Positions 1 to 9,195 of a stretch of 64,000 bases of DNA are shown here, piece by piece. The notes below the pieces were generated by a model. It was not told where the DNA came from. It saw nothing but the letters and a program-made list of their open reading frames with translations, and made no database searches. The position numbers were made by a program, and so were the translations under genes. This stretch comes from Arthrobacter cheniae (GTDB lineage Bacteria; Actinomycetota; Actinomycetes; Actinomycetales; Micrococcaceae). The stretch's first letter is position 1. Each line of letters starts with the position of its first letter. The stretch is from positions 1 through 64,000 of the forward strand of contig NZ_QZVT01000003.1 of assembly GCF_003602275.1 (NCBI RefSeq). Direction: 5' to 3'.

Positions 1-142
1 ACACGCCGGAACAACATCAACTTCATCAAAGGGGGATTGTCACCCACACCGGGGCAACTCCATAACTATACGACCACCCCACCCCCACCACCAAATCAAC
101 CCACACCCCCAGCAGGAGACCCGCGAACGGCGCGAGAAACAG
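1..142 (-). other. left-edge intergenic stretch, possible start of a minus-strand gene
   Basis: I see no complete gene here. Read on the minus strand, an ATG at 24-26 opens codons for MKLMLFRR and runs off the window. A TATAGT -10-like hexamer lies at 65-70 and would give a leader of about 30 nt. No Shine-Dalgarno sequence is obvious. The pyrimidine-rich run at 75-115 carries no recognisable motif. The start is only a possibility, because too few codons are visible. Confidence 0.25.
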
Positions 143-182
143 CGCGAGCCGGCACCCACCCGGAGGAAGGTGCCGGCTCGCG
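143..182 (-). terminator. tyrS terminator hairpin
   Basis: A perfect inverted repeat pairs 143-156 with 169-182 (14 pairs counting the outer C-G) around a 12-nt loop. It starts 26 nt past the tyrS stop. On the minus strand it is followed by a short U-rich run (CTGTTTCTC). It is a good candidate for the end of the mpg-apt-helR-tyrS unit. Confidence 0.7.
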
Positions 183-208
183 TCGCCGCCGAAGACGGAA
201 CGTGCCGA

Positions 209-1531
209 TCAGCCGAGGTCGAGCATGGCCAGGTTCCGCTTGCCACGACGAACCAGCAGGTAACGCCCGTGCAGGAGGTCGTCCTCCCCGACGGTGTGGT
301 CGGCGTCGGAGATCTTCGCGTTGTTCACGTAGGCCCCGCCTTCGGCAACCGTCCGACGAGCAGCCGAATTGCTGGGCGACAGCCCGGACGCAACCAGGAG
401 GTCCACGATCCCGAGAGCGTCCCTCGAGGTCGGAACGGAGTCGAGTTCGGCCGTAGCTGCCTGAAGTGTCACGAGATCGAGGGCTGCAAGGTCGCCCTGC
501 CCGAAGAGGGCTGCGGACGCCGCGATCACCTTGTCGGTTGCGTCGGGCCCATGGACGAGCGAGGTCACGTCGTAAGCAAGGGCACGCTGGGCTGCCCTCG
601 CCTGGGGCCGTTCCACTGTTGCCTGCTCGAGCTCCTCGATCTCCGCCCGGGTGCGGAACGTGAAGATGCGCAGCCGCTCGGCGACGTCGGCGTCGGAGGT
701 GTTGAGCCAGAACTGGAACATGGCGTAAGGGCTCGTCATCGCCGCGTCGAGCCAGATCGCGTTCCCCTCGCTCTTGCCGAACTTGGTACCGTCCGAGTTC
801 GTGATCAACGGCGTGCCGATCGCGTGGACGCCCTTGCCCTCCACCTTCCGCACGAGCTCGGTGCCACTGGTCAGGTTGCCCCACTGGTCGGAGCCGCCGG
901 TCTGGAGGACGCAGCCGTAGTCACGGAACAGCTGCAGGTAGTCCATGCCCTGCAGGATCTGGTAGCTGAACTCGGTGTAGCTGATGCCCTCGTCGGAGTT
1001 CAGTCGCTTGGACACCGTCTCCTTCTTGATCATCGTGCCCACACGGAAGTACTTGCCGACGTCGCGCAGGAAGTCGATGACGCTCATCGGCCCGGTCCAG
1101 TCGAGGTTGTTGACCATGCGTGCAGCGTTCCCACCCTCGAAGTCGAGGAACTTCTGCACCTGGCCCTGGAGGTAGCCGACCCACTCCGCGACGGTTTCCT
1201 TCGTGTTCATGGTCCGCTCCGCCGTCGGGCGTGGATCTCCGACGAGACCCGTCGATCCTCCGACCAGGCCCAGGGGCCGGTGACCGGCCAGTTGGAGGCG
1301 GCGCATCGTCAGGAGCTGCACGAGGTTGCCGAGGTGCAGGCTGGGAGCGGTGGGGTCGAACCCGCAGTAGAAGGTGATCGGCGAACCGGCCAGCAGTTCC
1401 TTCAACTCACCTTCATCGGTGGACACATAGATCAGCCCACGCCACACGAGCTCGTCGTAGATATCGTCGAACGACGGATCGTTGCGTTGGCCTTGGAGGC
1501 CACTGACCGGGGTACCTGTTTGCTGGGACAC
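209..1531 (-). CDS. tyrS: tyrosyl-tRNA synthetase
   Basis: Cytosolic class I aminoacyl-tRNA synthetase that charges tRNA-Tyr with tyrosine using ATP. The product is 440 residues, slightly longer than the usual 420-430. The HIGH-type motif is HLGN at about 66-69, and the KMSKS-type loop is KFGKS at about 250-254. The C-terminal 90 residues form an S4-like RNA-binding domain ending in VRRGKRNLAMLDLG. The start is GTG, with a GAAGGG run directly before it; no alternative ATG lies nearby. It sits 12 bp downstream of the helicase-like gene and is the last gene of the unit. Identity is secure; only the exact start is open. Confidence 0.96.
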   Translation of the reverse strand: MSQQTGTPVSGLQGQRNDPSFDDIYDELVWRGLIYVSTDEGELKELLAGSPITFYCGFDPTAPSLHLGNLVQLLTMRRLQLAGHRPLGLVGGSTGLVGDPRPTAERTMNTKETVAEWVGYLQGQVQKFLDFEGGNAARMVNNLDWTGPMSVIDFLRDVGKYFRVGTMIKKETVSKRLNSDEGISYTEFSYQILQGMDYLQLFRDYGCVLQTGGSDQWGNLTSGTELVRKVEGKGVHAIGTPLITNSDGTKFGKSEGNAIWLDAAMTSPYAMFQFWLNTSDADVAERLRIFTFRTRAEIEELEQATVERPQARAAQRALAYDVTSLVHGPDATDKVIAASAALFGQGDLAALDLVTLQAATAELDSVPTSRDALGIVDLLVASGLSPSNSAARRTVAEGGAYVNNAKISDADHTVGEDDLLHGRYLLVRRGKRNLAMLDLG

Positions 1532-1543
1532 CCCTTCAAATTA

Positions 1544-3796
1544 TCAGCCGGCGATACCAGCGGGAATTTCGCCCGATGAGATGACGCGGAGACGCTGCGT
1601 CGGCCGGGTCATTGCGACGTAAAGATCTCCGACCCTTGCAGTCGCGGAATCGAGCATCTCTTGGGGCTCGAGGATGACGACGCCGTCGAACTCCAGGCCC
1701 TTCGACTCCCGCGGGCTGATGACCACGATGTCCTGTCCGGGCCCACCGGCACCGGTACCGACGCGATCGCGGTACTCGGGCGCCAGCGCCGCACGGACGT
1801 CGGGCAGCAGCCGCTCGGGCGCGATGACGGCCAGCAGACCGCCGTCGATCGCGGCCAGTTCCTCGGGCATCGCGCGCACCAGGGACTGCACGAGGTCCTG
1901 CACTGTGTCGAGGACGGGCGAGAATCGGCCCTCCCGGACGGCTTTCGGCGCGGAAACGACAAGCCCGGCGGCGTTGGCCATCCGCACGGCGGCTTCCGCG
2001 ATCTGCGAAGGCGTCCTGTAGTTGACCGTCAGCTCCTCCAGCTGCCACCGCTCCCCCACGAACGGCTCGAGTGCCTGCTGCCAGGACCTGGAGCCGGCGG
2101 CCGAACTGGTCTGCGCGATGTCTCCGACGATCGTGAAGGACTTGAGGGGGCACCGCCTCATGAGCAGGCGCCACTGCATCGGGGACAGCTCCTGCGCCTC
2201 GTCGACGACGATGTGCCCGTAGGCCCAGGTGCGGTCGCCCGACGCGCGGTCCGCCGCGGACAGTCGCGTCACAGAGACGGCGTTGTGCTGCGCCAGGTCC
2301 TCGGCCGTGAGCACACCGTCCACACCGGAGTCCTCGAGCGACGCGTTGACGTTCTCGAGGGTGCGCTCGGCATTGGCGAGATCGCGCTTCTGCTCCTGCT
2401 CCCGGGCGGCGGTGTCACGTCCTGCCGACACATCGAGGTCCCCCAGCAGCTCCGCCGCCTCATCGAGCAACGGCACATCAGCCTCGGTCCACGGAGCGTC
2501 GACGGGCCGGAGCAGTGCTGCCAGTTCGGCGTCGCTCAGCGTGGGTGCGGCTGCGCGCAGCAGTTCGGGACGGGAGAACAGCTCCGACACGAGCTTCTGC
2601 GGTGTGAGCGGCATCCACGCGAGATTCAGCGCTATCCGCACGTCCCGCGAACTGCGGACGTCTTCCGCGAGATAGGACCGGTCCGCGTTGTTGCCGCCGC
2701 CCGACGACTCTTCGAGCTTGTCCAGCAACTGCTCGGTGAGTTCACGCAGCAGGATCTTGACGAAGGTGACGCGGGCTTCGTTGTGGGGTTTGCCGGTGGC
2801 GCGGGCACGTTCGCGCGCGCGAGCCACCTGGCGCGGAGTCAGCGTCAGCATCGTCCCCTCGACGTTCAGGCGCTTGTTCTCGGCGGGCACACGCTCCCGG
2901 TTGGCAACGGCCGTGCGGATGACCTCCGCCATCCCGATGCGGCCCTTGAGGGCGGCTGCCTCCTCGCTGGTTTCCTGCACCGTCGCGATCCCCGGCATGA
3001 GCGTGCCGATACCCGCCATGACGACGCCGGTCTCGCCGAGGGACGGCAGCACGCGCTCGATGTACTTCATGAAGGCGTCCGTCGGCCCGACCAGCAGGAC
3101 TCCGGCGGACTTCAGCCGATCACGGTGGGTATACAGCAGGTAGGCGGCACGGTGGAGTGCAACGGCGGTCTTTCCTGTGCCTGGTCCGCCCTGCACGACG
3201 GTGACGCCCGGCAGGGGCGCGCGAATGATGCGGTCCTGTTCTGCCTGGATGGTGCCGACGATGTCGGACATCTGGCCGGTACGCCGCGAGTTCAGGGCCG
3301 CGAGCAGGGCACCCTCGCCCTGCAGGGAATCGTCGTCGCCGAGCAGGTCGGCGTCCAGCACATCGTCCTCGATGGCGACCACGTCGCGCCGCGACAGGAT
3401 GAGGTGCCGACGGCGTCGGACGCCCATGCGCTCGAAGGCCGTGGCCTGGTAGAACGTGCCCGCCTCCGGTGCGCGCCAGTCGACCATCAGCTGCCGAAGG
3501 TCTTCATCCGAGAGTCCGATACGCCCGATGTACCGCTTGTTCCCGCTGTCGAGATCCAACCGCCCGAAGACGAGCCGGTCATCGACAGCGTTCAGCTGGG
3601 CGAGGCGGTCCTCGTACATGGTGGCGAAGGCATCGCGCTCGGACCGGTTCTGGTGGGACCCTGCTGCCTGGGTGCGCCGGACGTCGGCGAGCTGCTCGGC
3701 TTTCTCGGCCCGGAGATCATCGAGGCGGCGGTACAGGCCGTCGACGTAGTCGCGCTCGCCTTGCAGCTCGGCTTTGGCCTGGGACGTCTCGTGCAT
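1544..3796 (-). CDS. helR: HelD/HelR-type ATPase (RNA polymerase recycling factor)
   Basis: UvrD/Rep-like superfamily 1 ATPase of 750 residues. In known relatives (HelD, HelR) it prises stalled RNA polymerase off DNA, and in some Actinobacteria it contributes to rifamycin tolerance. Visible features are a charged N-terminal coiled coil (1-75), Walker A GGPGTGKT at about 203-210, a DEAQ Walker B (VVDEAQELSPMQW), an NYRTP motif, and a C-terminal SPRESKGLEFDGVVIL and VAMTRPTQRL. The ATG at 3794-3796 was chosen because GGAAGGAAG lies just upstream and because the preceding frame overlaps apt. It sits 37 bp after apt and 12 bp before tyrS. A general ATP-dependent DNA helicase role cannot be excluded, but the N-terminal arm argues for HelD. 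The symbol helR is family-level. Confidence 0.85.
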   Translation of the reverse strand: MHETSQAKAELQGERDYVDGLYRRLDDLRAEKAEQLADVRRTQAAGSHQNRSERDAFATMYEDRLAQLNAVDDRLVFGRLDLDSGNKRYIGRIGLSDEDLRQLMVDWRAPEAGTFYQATAFERMGVRRRRHLILSRRDVVAIEDDVLDADLLGDDDSLQGEGALLAALNSRRTGQMSDIVGTIQAEQDRIIRAPLPGVTVVQGGPGTGKTAVALHRAAYLLYTHRDRLKSAGVLLVGPTDAFMKYIERVLPSLGETGVVMAGIGTLMPGIATVQETSEEAAALKGRIGMAEVIRTAVANRERVPAENKRLNVEGTMLTLTPRQVARARERARATGKPHNEARVTFVKILLRELTEQLLDKLEESSGGGNNADRSYLAEDVRSSRDVRIALNLAWMPLTPQKLVSELFSRPELLRAAAPTLSDAELAALLRPVDAPWTEADVPLLDEAAELLGDLDVSAGRDTAAREQEQKRDLANAERTLENVNASLEDSGVDGVLTAEDLAQHNAVSVTRLSAADRASGDRTWAYGHIVVDEAQELSPMQWRLLMRRCPLKSFTIVGDIAQTSSAAGSRSWQQALEPFVGERWQLEELTVNYRTPSQIAEAAVRMANAAGLVVSAPKAVREGRFSPVLDTVQDLVQSLVRAMPEELAAIDGGLLAVIAPERLLPDVRAALAPEYRDRVGTGAGGPGQDIVVISPRESKGLEFDGVVILEPQEMLDSATARVGDLYVAMTRPTQRLRVISSGEIPAGIAG

Positions 3797-3833
3797 CGGA
3801 AACTTCCTTCCAGAAAAAGGCGGACCGTCAAGT

Positions 3834-4448
3834 CTAGCGCGGCGCGGGCCGTACGATCTCCAGCGCGTGCACCGTACGGCCTGCCAGGGCGGTGCGTCCG
3901 CCAAGAGCGCCGAGTTCGAGAACCACTCCGCATCCGACGACGGCGGCACCTGCCCTGTCGAGCAACGCACACGCCGCGGCGAGCGTTCCACCCGTGGCAA
4001 GGACGTCGTCGAGCACCAGGACGCGGGCCCCGGCGGGCAGGTCCGACTGGTGGATCTCGAGCGCAGCCTGCCCGTACTCGAGGTCGTACGACTCGCTGTA
4101 CACGGCCCGCGGCAGCTTGCCCGCCTTGCGGATGGTGACGACGCCTGTGCCGGTCGCGTAGGCGACCGCGGCAGCCAGCAGGAAGCCGCGAGCCTCGACT
4201 CCGGCGACGGCGTCGAAGGTTCCGGCGAAAGGCTCGGAGATGGCGTCGACAACTGCGTGGAAGGCCTCGGCGTCGGAGAAGACGGGGGTGAGGTCGCGGA
4301 ACAGGATGCCCGGTGACGGGAAATCAGGGACGACGGCAGTCAGGCGGCCGAGCGCTTCTCTCGCTCGGAGAGCGAGCGCTGATGTTCCTCCTTGTGCGGC
4401 CGTTCCCGCAGCCAGGGTTCCGTCGGCATCCGTTTCGCTGTTCTTCAC
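3834..4448 (-). CDS. apt: adenine phosphoribosyltransferase
   Basis: Purine salvage enzyme that makes AMP from adenine and PRPP in the cytosol. The 204-residue product has the PRPP-binding motif VLVLDDVLATGG at about 143-154 and the family segment DFPSPGILFRDLTP near 42-55. The N-terminal 25 residues are low complexity and longer than in most homologs. The start is GTG and overlaps the stop of the upstream glycosylase gene by 4 bp (GTGA), which suggests translational coupling. Confidence 0.93.
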   Translation of the reverse strand: MKNSETDADGTLAAGTAAQGGTSALALRAREALGRLTAVVPDFPSPGILFRDLTPVFSDAEAFHAVVDAISEPFAGTFDAVAGVEARGFLLAAAVAYATGTGVVTIRKAGKLPRAVYSESYDLEYGQAALEIHQSDLPAGARVLVLDDVLATGGTLAAACALLDRAGAAVVGCGVVLELGALGGRTALAGRTVHALEIVRPAPR

Positions 4449-5089
4449 GGATCAACCTTACGGGCTGCGCGTGGTTTGCCCGGCCGGTAGCGGGACACCG
4501 TGGGGTCGTCCGGCAACCAGAAACGCCACGGGTACTCCCCGGTTCCGGCGGCACCACTCACACCGACGCGCGGCCCCCGTCGGACCTCCCGGGGAGGCTC
4601 CGTGGGCAGGACGAGCCGGAAGGGGTGCGCCAGAGCGTCAGCGCCGTCGAACCGACGGTCGAGTCCCAGCGCCTGGGCGAGCCGCGCAGGGCCGCGCGCG
4701 AGATCGAGGTCCGACGCCGGATGGGAGCGGCGCCCGCGCGCGAGATCCACCCCCTCGACGATCTCCCCGGCGCGCAGCAGGAGTCCCGTGGCCCACCCCT
4801 GGGTTCCGCAGACGATGTTGGCGCAGTAGTGCATTCCGTAGGTGAAATAGACATAGATGTGCCCCGCAGGGCCGAACATGGTCGCGTTCCGCGCGGTCTG
4901 CCCACGGAACGCGTGCGAGCCGGGGTCGTCGGCACCAAGGTAGGCCTCCACCTCGGTGACCCGGACCGAGACTCGGCCGTCGTCGGAGTGGTGCGTCAGG
5001 TGCGCACCGAGGAGCCAGGGAGCGACGTCGAGCGCACTGCCTGCCAGCTTCTCCCTGACGCCCGGGTCCGTGCCGTTGTGCTCGATCAC
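4445..5089 (-). CDS. AAG/MPG-type DNA-3-methyladenine glycosylase
   Basis: Base-excision repair enzyme that removes alkylated purines. It belongs to the eukaryote-like AAG family rather than the AlkA family. Diagnostic segments are TEVEAYLG with catalytic Glu at about 48, RNATMFGPAGHIYVYF and YGMHYCAN. I place the start at GTG 5089 (214 residues). An in-frame GTG at 5113 would add eight residues, and the choice is not certain. A TACGGT hexamer 6 nt before GTG 5089 would fit a leaderless transcript. It is the first gene of the unit with apt, helR and tyrS. It faces a second, AlkA-type glycosylase across 93 bp, so both glycosylase families meet at this locus. Confidence 0.88.
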   Translation of the reverse strand: MIEHNGTDPGVREKLAGSALDVAPWLLGAHLTHHSDDGRVSVRVTEVEAYLGADDPGSHAFRGQTARNATMFGPAGHIYVYFTYGMHYCANIVCGTQGWATGLLLRAGEIVEGVDLARGRRSHPASDLDLARGPARLAQALGLDRRFDGADALAHPFRLVLPTEPPREVRRGPRVGVSGAAGTGEYPWRFWLPDDPTVSRYRPGKPRAARKVDP

Positions 5090-5182
5090 GCATCGACCGT
5101 AGCAAACGGGCACCTCCCGATGTCCTGCCGTCGTGTCCGAATCCCGCTAGTAGGACCCTGCGCGGGGTGACAGGATGACGGC

Positions 5183-6763
5183 ATGGACTTCTGGCAGCAG
5201 TACCGGGCGATCGACGCCCGCGACGTGCGCTTCGACGGACAGTTCGTGACTGCCGTCTCGAGCACGGGCATCTACTGCCGGCCCTCCTGCCCGGCACGAA
5301 CGCCGAAGCCCGCCAACGTGACCTTCTACCGGACGTCCGCCGCAGCGCACGACGCCGGCTACCGTGCGTGCAAACGTTGCCTGCCCGAGGCCGTGCCGGG
5401 CGACCCCGCGTGGAATCTCCGCAGCGACGCCGCCGCGCGGGCGATGCGGCTCATCGCGGACGGCGAGGTGGACCGGACGGGCGTCGGGGGTCTCGCGTCG
5501 CGTCTCGGCTACTCCCCGAGGCACCTGAACCGAATCCTCAGGGAGGAACTGGGCGCAGGCGCGCTCGCGCTCGCCCGGGCGCACCGCGCACAGACGGCGC
5601 GGACCCTGCTCACGGCGTCACCCCTGCGGTTCGCGGACGTGGCCTTCGCTGCGGGGTTCGGCAGCATCCGCCAGTTCAACGACACCGTGCAGCAGGTCTT
5701 CGACCTCACGCCCAGTCAGCTCCGACACGCATCACGGCAGGTTTCCCAGGGGAGGCAGGATGCAGATACCGACGGCACGCCACGTGGCGGACCCGTCCGG
5801 CTCTCCCTCTTCCTACCCGTGCGGCTGCCCTACGACAACGGCATCTTCCGGTTCCTGGCGGCGCGGGCCGTGGCCGGCGTCGAACGGGGGGACGAATCGA
5901 CGTACGAGCGGCTCCTCCGGCTGCCCGCCGGATCCGCCTGGTTCGGAGCGAGCTCCGTCGAGCGACGCGGCACCGGGCAGGCTGCGCTACCGGTGACGGT
6001 CTCTGTTGCCGGCCTCGGGGATCTCCCCGCGCTTCTCAGCCGGATCCGGCGGCTGTTCGACCTGGACGCGGATCCCGTGGCCATCGACGCCGTGCTCGCT
6101 CGCAGCCCCTCCTTCGCCGACCTCACTGCGTCGGTCCCCGGCCTGCGCCTCCCGGGATCGCTGGATCCGCACGAGACACTGATCAGGGCGATCGCCGGGC
6201 ACCAGGACCCGGTCGCCACGGCGACGACATCCTTCGGCCGCCTCGCAGCGTCGGGCCCGCCGGTCGACGTCCCGGGCACCTCGCTCACCCGGACGTTCCC
6301 GTCGGCCCAGGACCTTGCCGACGCTCCCGAACCGCTGATGCCGGGCCCACGCCGACGCAACGACGCCCTTCGGGCCGCAGCTGCGAAGCTGGCGAGTGGA
6401 GACCTTCCACTCGGTGTCGGATCGGATCCGGCCGCACTGCGTGCGGACCTGCTCGACCTGGACGGCGTGGATCCCTGGATCGCCGATTATGTGGCGATGC
6501 GCGTCCTCGGGCACCCCGACATCCACCTTTCCTCCGATGCCGCTGTCCTCAGTGGCTGGTCGGAGGTCGGCCGGCAAGGCACCGGCCTCGACGAGGCCAT
6601 GGACGCCGTCCGTCCGTGGCGTTCCTATGCGACCGCGCATCTCTGGCGAGCCGCCGACGGCATCGACCGGGCCGAAGCACGTGCCGGCTCTCCCCGACGT
6701 CAGCGCCTGGCTCCCCACCCACGTACCCACTCGCCCTCCATCGAACGGACGACCACGCCATGA
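5183..6763 (+). CDS. Ada N-terminal / AraC / AlkA fusion, alkylation-response regulator and glycosylase
   Basis: Multidomain 526-residue protein. Residues 1-75 form the Ada zinc domain with Cys32, Cys36, Cys63 and Cys66; in Ada one of these takes a methyl group from phosphotriesters. Residues about 80-180 form an AraC-type helix-turn-helix (ASRLGYSPRHLNRILRE and FAAGFGSIRQFNDT). Residues about 195-320 are the AlkA N-terminal domain. The rest is a HhH-GPD glycosylase ending in DPWIADYVAMRVLG, with the likely catalytic Asp at about 452. By family knowledge it both senses methyl damage and excises 3-methyladenine. The Ada C-terminal methyltransferase domain is absent and is supplied by the next gene, which overlaps the stop by ATGA. 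An AGGA run lies 7 nt before the ATG. Confidence 0.9.
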   Translation: MDFWQQYRAIDARDVRFDGQFVTAVSSTGIYCRPSCPARTPKPANVTFYRTSAAAHDAGYRACKRCLPEAVPGDPAWNLRSDAAARAMRLIADGEVDRTGVGGLASRLGYSPRHLNRILREELGAGALALARAHRAQTARTLLTASPLRFADVAFAAGFGSIRQFNDTVQQVFDLTPSQLRHASRQVSQGRQDADTDGTPRGGPVRLSLFLPVRLPYDNGIFRFLAARAVAGVERGDESTYERLLRLPAGSAWFGASSVERRGTGQAALPVTVSVAGLGDLPALLSRIRRLFDLDADPVAIDAVLARSPSFADLTASVPGLRLPGSLDPHETLIRAIAGHQDPVATATTSFGRLAASGPPVDVPGTSLTRTFPSAQDLADAPEPLMPGPRRRNDALRAAAAKLASGDLPLGVGSDPAALRADLLDLDGVDPWIADYVAMRVLGHPDIHLSSDAAVLSGWSEVGRQGTGLDEAMDAVRPWRSYATAHLWRAADGIDRAEARAGSPRRQRLAPHPRTHSPSIERTTTP

Positions 6764-7314
6764 CCGCATCACCCATAGCACCCGCTGCTCCCCCTTTCCT
6801 GCGGGGTACCACCACCACCACCATCGACACACCCGACGGCGCCTTCACGATGATCGAGGCGGAGGGAACGGTGCTGGCGTCAGGATGGACGGACCTCGTC
6901 GACGAGTTGACGGGACAGATCCACCCGAGTATCCGGTCGGCGGAGTTCGATCCGGCTGCGTCGGCCGTGCAGCCGATCCTGGACGCCGTCGCCCGCTATT
7001 ACGACGGCGACTTCGACGCGATCAGGACGGTGCCGGTGCGGCAGGTCTCGGGCCCCTTCCGGACCCACGCGTGGGACGTGCTGCGGGGCGTCGAACCGGG
7101 CGCACCCGTGACCTACCTGCAGTACGCCGAGCGGGCGGGGAACCCCACCGCCATCCGGGCCGCGGCGGCAGCCTGCGCGAAGAACGCCGCAGCACTCTTC
7201 GTACCCTGCCACCGCATCATCCGGACCGACGGCACGCTTGGCGGGTTCCGCTGGGGATTGGCACTCAAGCAGCGTCTGCTGGATCGGGAGGGCGGGCGCC
7301 TGCCGGTGGCCTGA
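6760..7314 (+). CDS. ogt: methylated-DNA-[protein]-cysteine S-methyltransferase
   Basis: Suicide repair protein that moves alkyl groups from O6-alkylguanine to its own cysteine. The 184-residue product has the active-site motif VPCHRII with Cys at about 150, preceded by the PGAPVTYLQYAERAGNP and AIRAAAAACAKN segments of the DNA-binding HTH. The ATG overlaps the TGA of the Ada-AlkA fusion (ATGA), so the two are almost certainly co-translated. A short His-codon-rich stretch near the start is out of frame here (Thr run TTTTT). The stop is 12 bp from that of the convergent ABC gene. Confidence 0.92.
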   Translation: MTASPIAPAAPPFLRGTTTTTIDTPDGAFTMIEAEGTVLASGWTDLVDELTGQIHPSIRSAEFDPAASAVQPILDAVARYYDGDFDAIRTVPVRQVSGPFRTHAWDVLRGVEPGAPVTYLQYAERAGNPTAIRAAAAACAKNAAALFVPCHRIIRTDGTLGGFRWGLALKQRLLDREGGRLPVA

Positions 7315-7326
7315 TCCGAGGCGGAA

Positions 7327-9195
7327 TCAGGCATGCGCGACGAGCCGCTGCCGGGCCGCCATGTCCCGGTACAGGTCACTGGTGTCCAGCAGCTGCTCAT
7401 GCGTGCCGACGGCGGAGACCTGTCCCTGGTCCAGCACGACGATCTGGTCGAAGTCGGCGACGGTCGACAGGCGGTGCGCGACGACGACGACCGTACGGTC
7501 GCGCGACGCCTCCCCCAGCGTCTGCTGCAGCAGCTGCTCCGTCCGCGAGTCGACGGCCGATGTCGGCTCGTCCATCAGCAGCACGGGCCGGTCGGCGAGG
7601 ATGACACGTGCCCAGGCGAGGCGTTGCCGCTGCCCGCCGGAGAGACGGATGCCGTCCTCCCCGAGGTTGAGCTCGAGTCCGTCGTCGGACCGATCGCCGA
7701 GCTCGTCCAGACCGACGGCGGCGAGGACATGGCGCAGCTGCTCGTCCGTGGCGTCGGGCGCTGCCAGGCGCAGATTGTCCGCGAGGGTCCCGCTGAGGAC
7801 CGGCGCTTCCTGCTCCACGAGGCCGATGCGGGAGCGGAGTTCCGACCGCGGTATCTGCGACAGTGCGGCGCCGTCGAGGGTGATCCCGCCACCCGTCGGT
7901 TCGTAGAAGCGTTCCAGCAGGGCCAGCACGGTGGACTTCCCGGCGCCCGACGGCCCCACAAGCGCCGTCCGGCTTCCGGCAGGGACCGTGAAGCTGACGC
8001 CGTCGAGGACGAGCTGTCCGCCGTCGCCGATCGGGTCCTGACGCTCCGAGCTCTGATGATCGCTCGTCGGACTGGTGGGACGGGACGGCCCGGATGCACG
8101 CGACACCTCGTCGGCGTCGTCCTCCGCCACGGCGTACCTGAAACTCACGTCGCGGAGCTCGATCGTGCCGCTGTTGGTCGCGCCGGCGGGGCGCTCGCCG
8201 CTGACGGACGCGGGATGTTCCTCGTCCCGGCGCTCCGGCTCGAGCCTGGCGATCTCCTGAATCCTGTCCAGCGCCGCGAGACCGGACTGGATCTGGACGA
8301 AGGCGCTCATGGCGGAACCGATGGGCATGACGAGGAGGAAGAGATAGAGGATGAAGGCGATGAGGTCACCAAGCTGCAGCTCACCTGCGGCGACACGGAT
8401 ACCACCCACGGCGAGTACGACGATGGACGCACCCTGGACGCAGATGGACATGATGGGCTGCACGGCGGCCTGGAGGCGGGCCATCGCGATACCGGCACGG
8501 AACGCCTTGGTGGCTTCGACGTCGATCACCGCGCCCTCGCGCTCCTCCGCGACCGACGCCTTGATGGTGCGGATGCCGGAGAGCCCGCGTTCGACGGCGG
8601 CGGTCATTGAGCCGACGGCGTCCTGCACGTCCCGGCTGCGCGTGCGGATCAGACGCCCGAGGAACAGGACGCCACCGGCGCCCAGCAGGACGGCAGTCAG
8701 CGTGATGCCGAACAGCAGCGGGTCGATCAGCACCATCAGGACGACGGCGGCGCAGAACATGAGGATCGAGGACACGATCTCGAAGAGGCCCGACGTGATG
8801 ACGCTGCGCATCAGGGTCGTGTCCGAGCCGACGCGGGACATCAGGTCCCCGACGCGCCGACGGTCGAACTCGCGGATGGGCAGGGCCAGCAACTGCCCGA
8901 CGAGTGAGCGTCGGACGCCGAGGACGACGGACTCAGCCGTCCTCAGCAGGAGGTAGGACTGCGCGGCCCCGAAGACGGCACCACCCAGGGTGATGGCGAC
9001 GAGGAACCAGACGAAGACCGTGGCGGGCTCGCTCGCGGACACCGCGTTGACGAGCTGTTGCACCATCAGCGGCTGGGCGATCGAGAGGCCGGTCGAGATC
9101 AGGGAGACGACGGCGACCAGGACGAGGACGCGGACGTGGCCCCTGAGGTAGGGGAAGAACTCCCGCAGGGTGGCGCGCTGGGCGATGGGCTGCAT
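7327..9195 (-). CDS. ABC transporter, fused membrane and ATP-binding domains
   Basis: Half-transporter of the multidrug/lipid exporter type that probably works as a homodimer in the cytoplasmic membrane. Residues 1-300 hold about six hydrophobic helices (for example VLVLVAVVSLISTGLSI and ATVFVWFLVAITLGGAVFGA). The ATPase has Walker A GPSGAGKST near 411, the signature LSGGQRQRLAWARVIL, Walker B PVLLMDEPTSAVD and the H-loop AHRLSTV. A non-conserved linker rich in Ser, Pro and Asp is inserted between the start of the nucleotide-binding domain and its Walker A. The ATG at 9195 was chosen for AGGG upstream; GTG at 9201 is possible. It lies 183 bp downstream of argH. The substrate is unknown. Confidence 0.85.
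   Translation of the reverse strand: MQPIAQRATLREFFPYLRGHVRVLVLVAVVSLISTGLSIAQPLMVQQLVNAVSASEPATVFVWFLVAITLGGAVFGAAQSYLLLRTAESVVLGVRRSLVGQLLALPIREFDRRRVGDLMSRVGSDTTLMRSVITSGLFEIVSSILMFCAAVVLMVLIDPLLFGITLTAVLLGAGGVLFLGRLIRTRSRDVQDAVGSMTAAVERGLSGIRTIKASVAEEREGAVIDVEATKAFRAGIAMARLQAAVQPIMSICVQGASIVVLAVGGIRVAAGELQLGDLIAFILYLFLLVMPIGSAMSAFVQIQSGLAALDRIQEIARLEPERRDEEHPASVSGERPAGATNSGTIELRDVSFRYAVAEDDADEVSRASGPSRPTSPTSDHQSSERQDPIGDGGQLVLDGVSFTVPAGSRTALVGPSGAGKSTVLALLERFYEPTGGGITLDGAALSQIPRSELRSRIGLVEQEAPVLSGTLADNLRLAAPDATDEQLRHVLAAVGLDELGDRSDDGLELNLGEDGIRLSGGQRQRLAWARVILADRPVLLMDEPTSAVDSRTEQLLQQTLGEASRDRTVVVVAHRLSTVADFDQIVVLDQGQVSAVGTHEQLLDTSDLYRDMAARQRLVAHA

Noticed and set aside
3797..3833. Rifamycin-associated element upstream of the HelR gene
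   Set aside because: I looked for the long inverted repeat of such elements in the gap and the end of apt and found none; only a good ribosome site is present.
1661..4138. Open frame of 825 codons on the plus strand opposite the HelR gene
   Set aside because: Composition is typical of antisense frames in GC-rich genomes and no domain is visible; the minus-strand gene has full helicase motifs.
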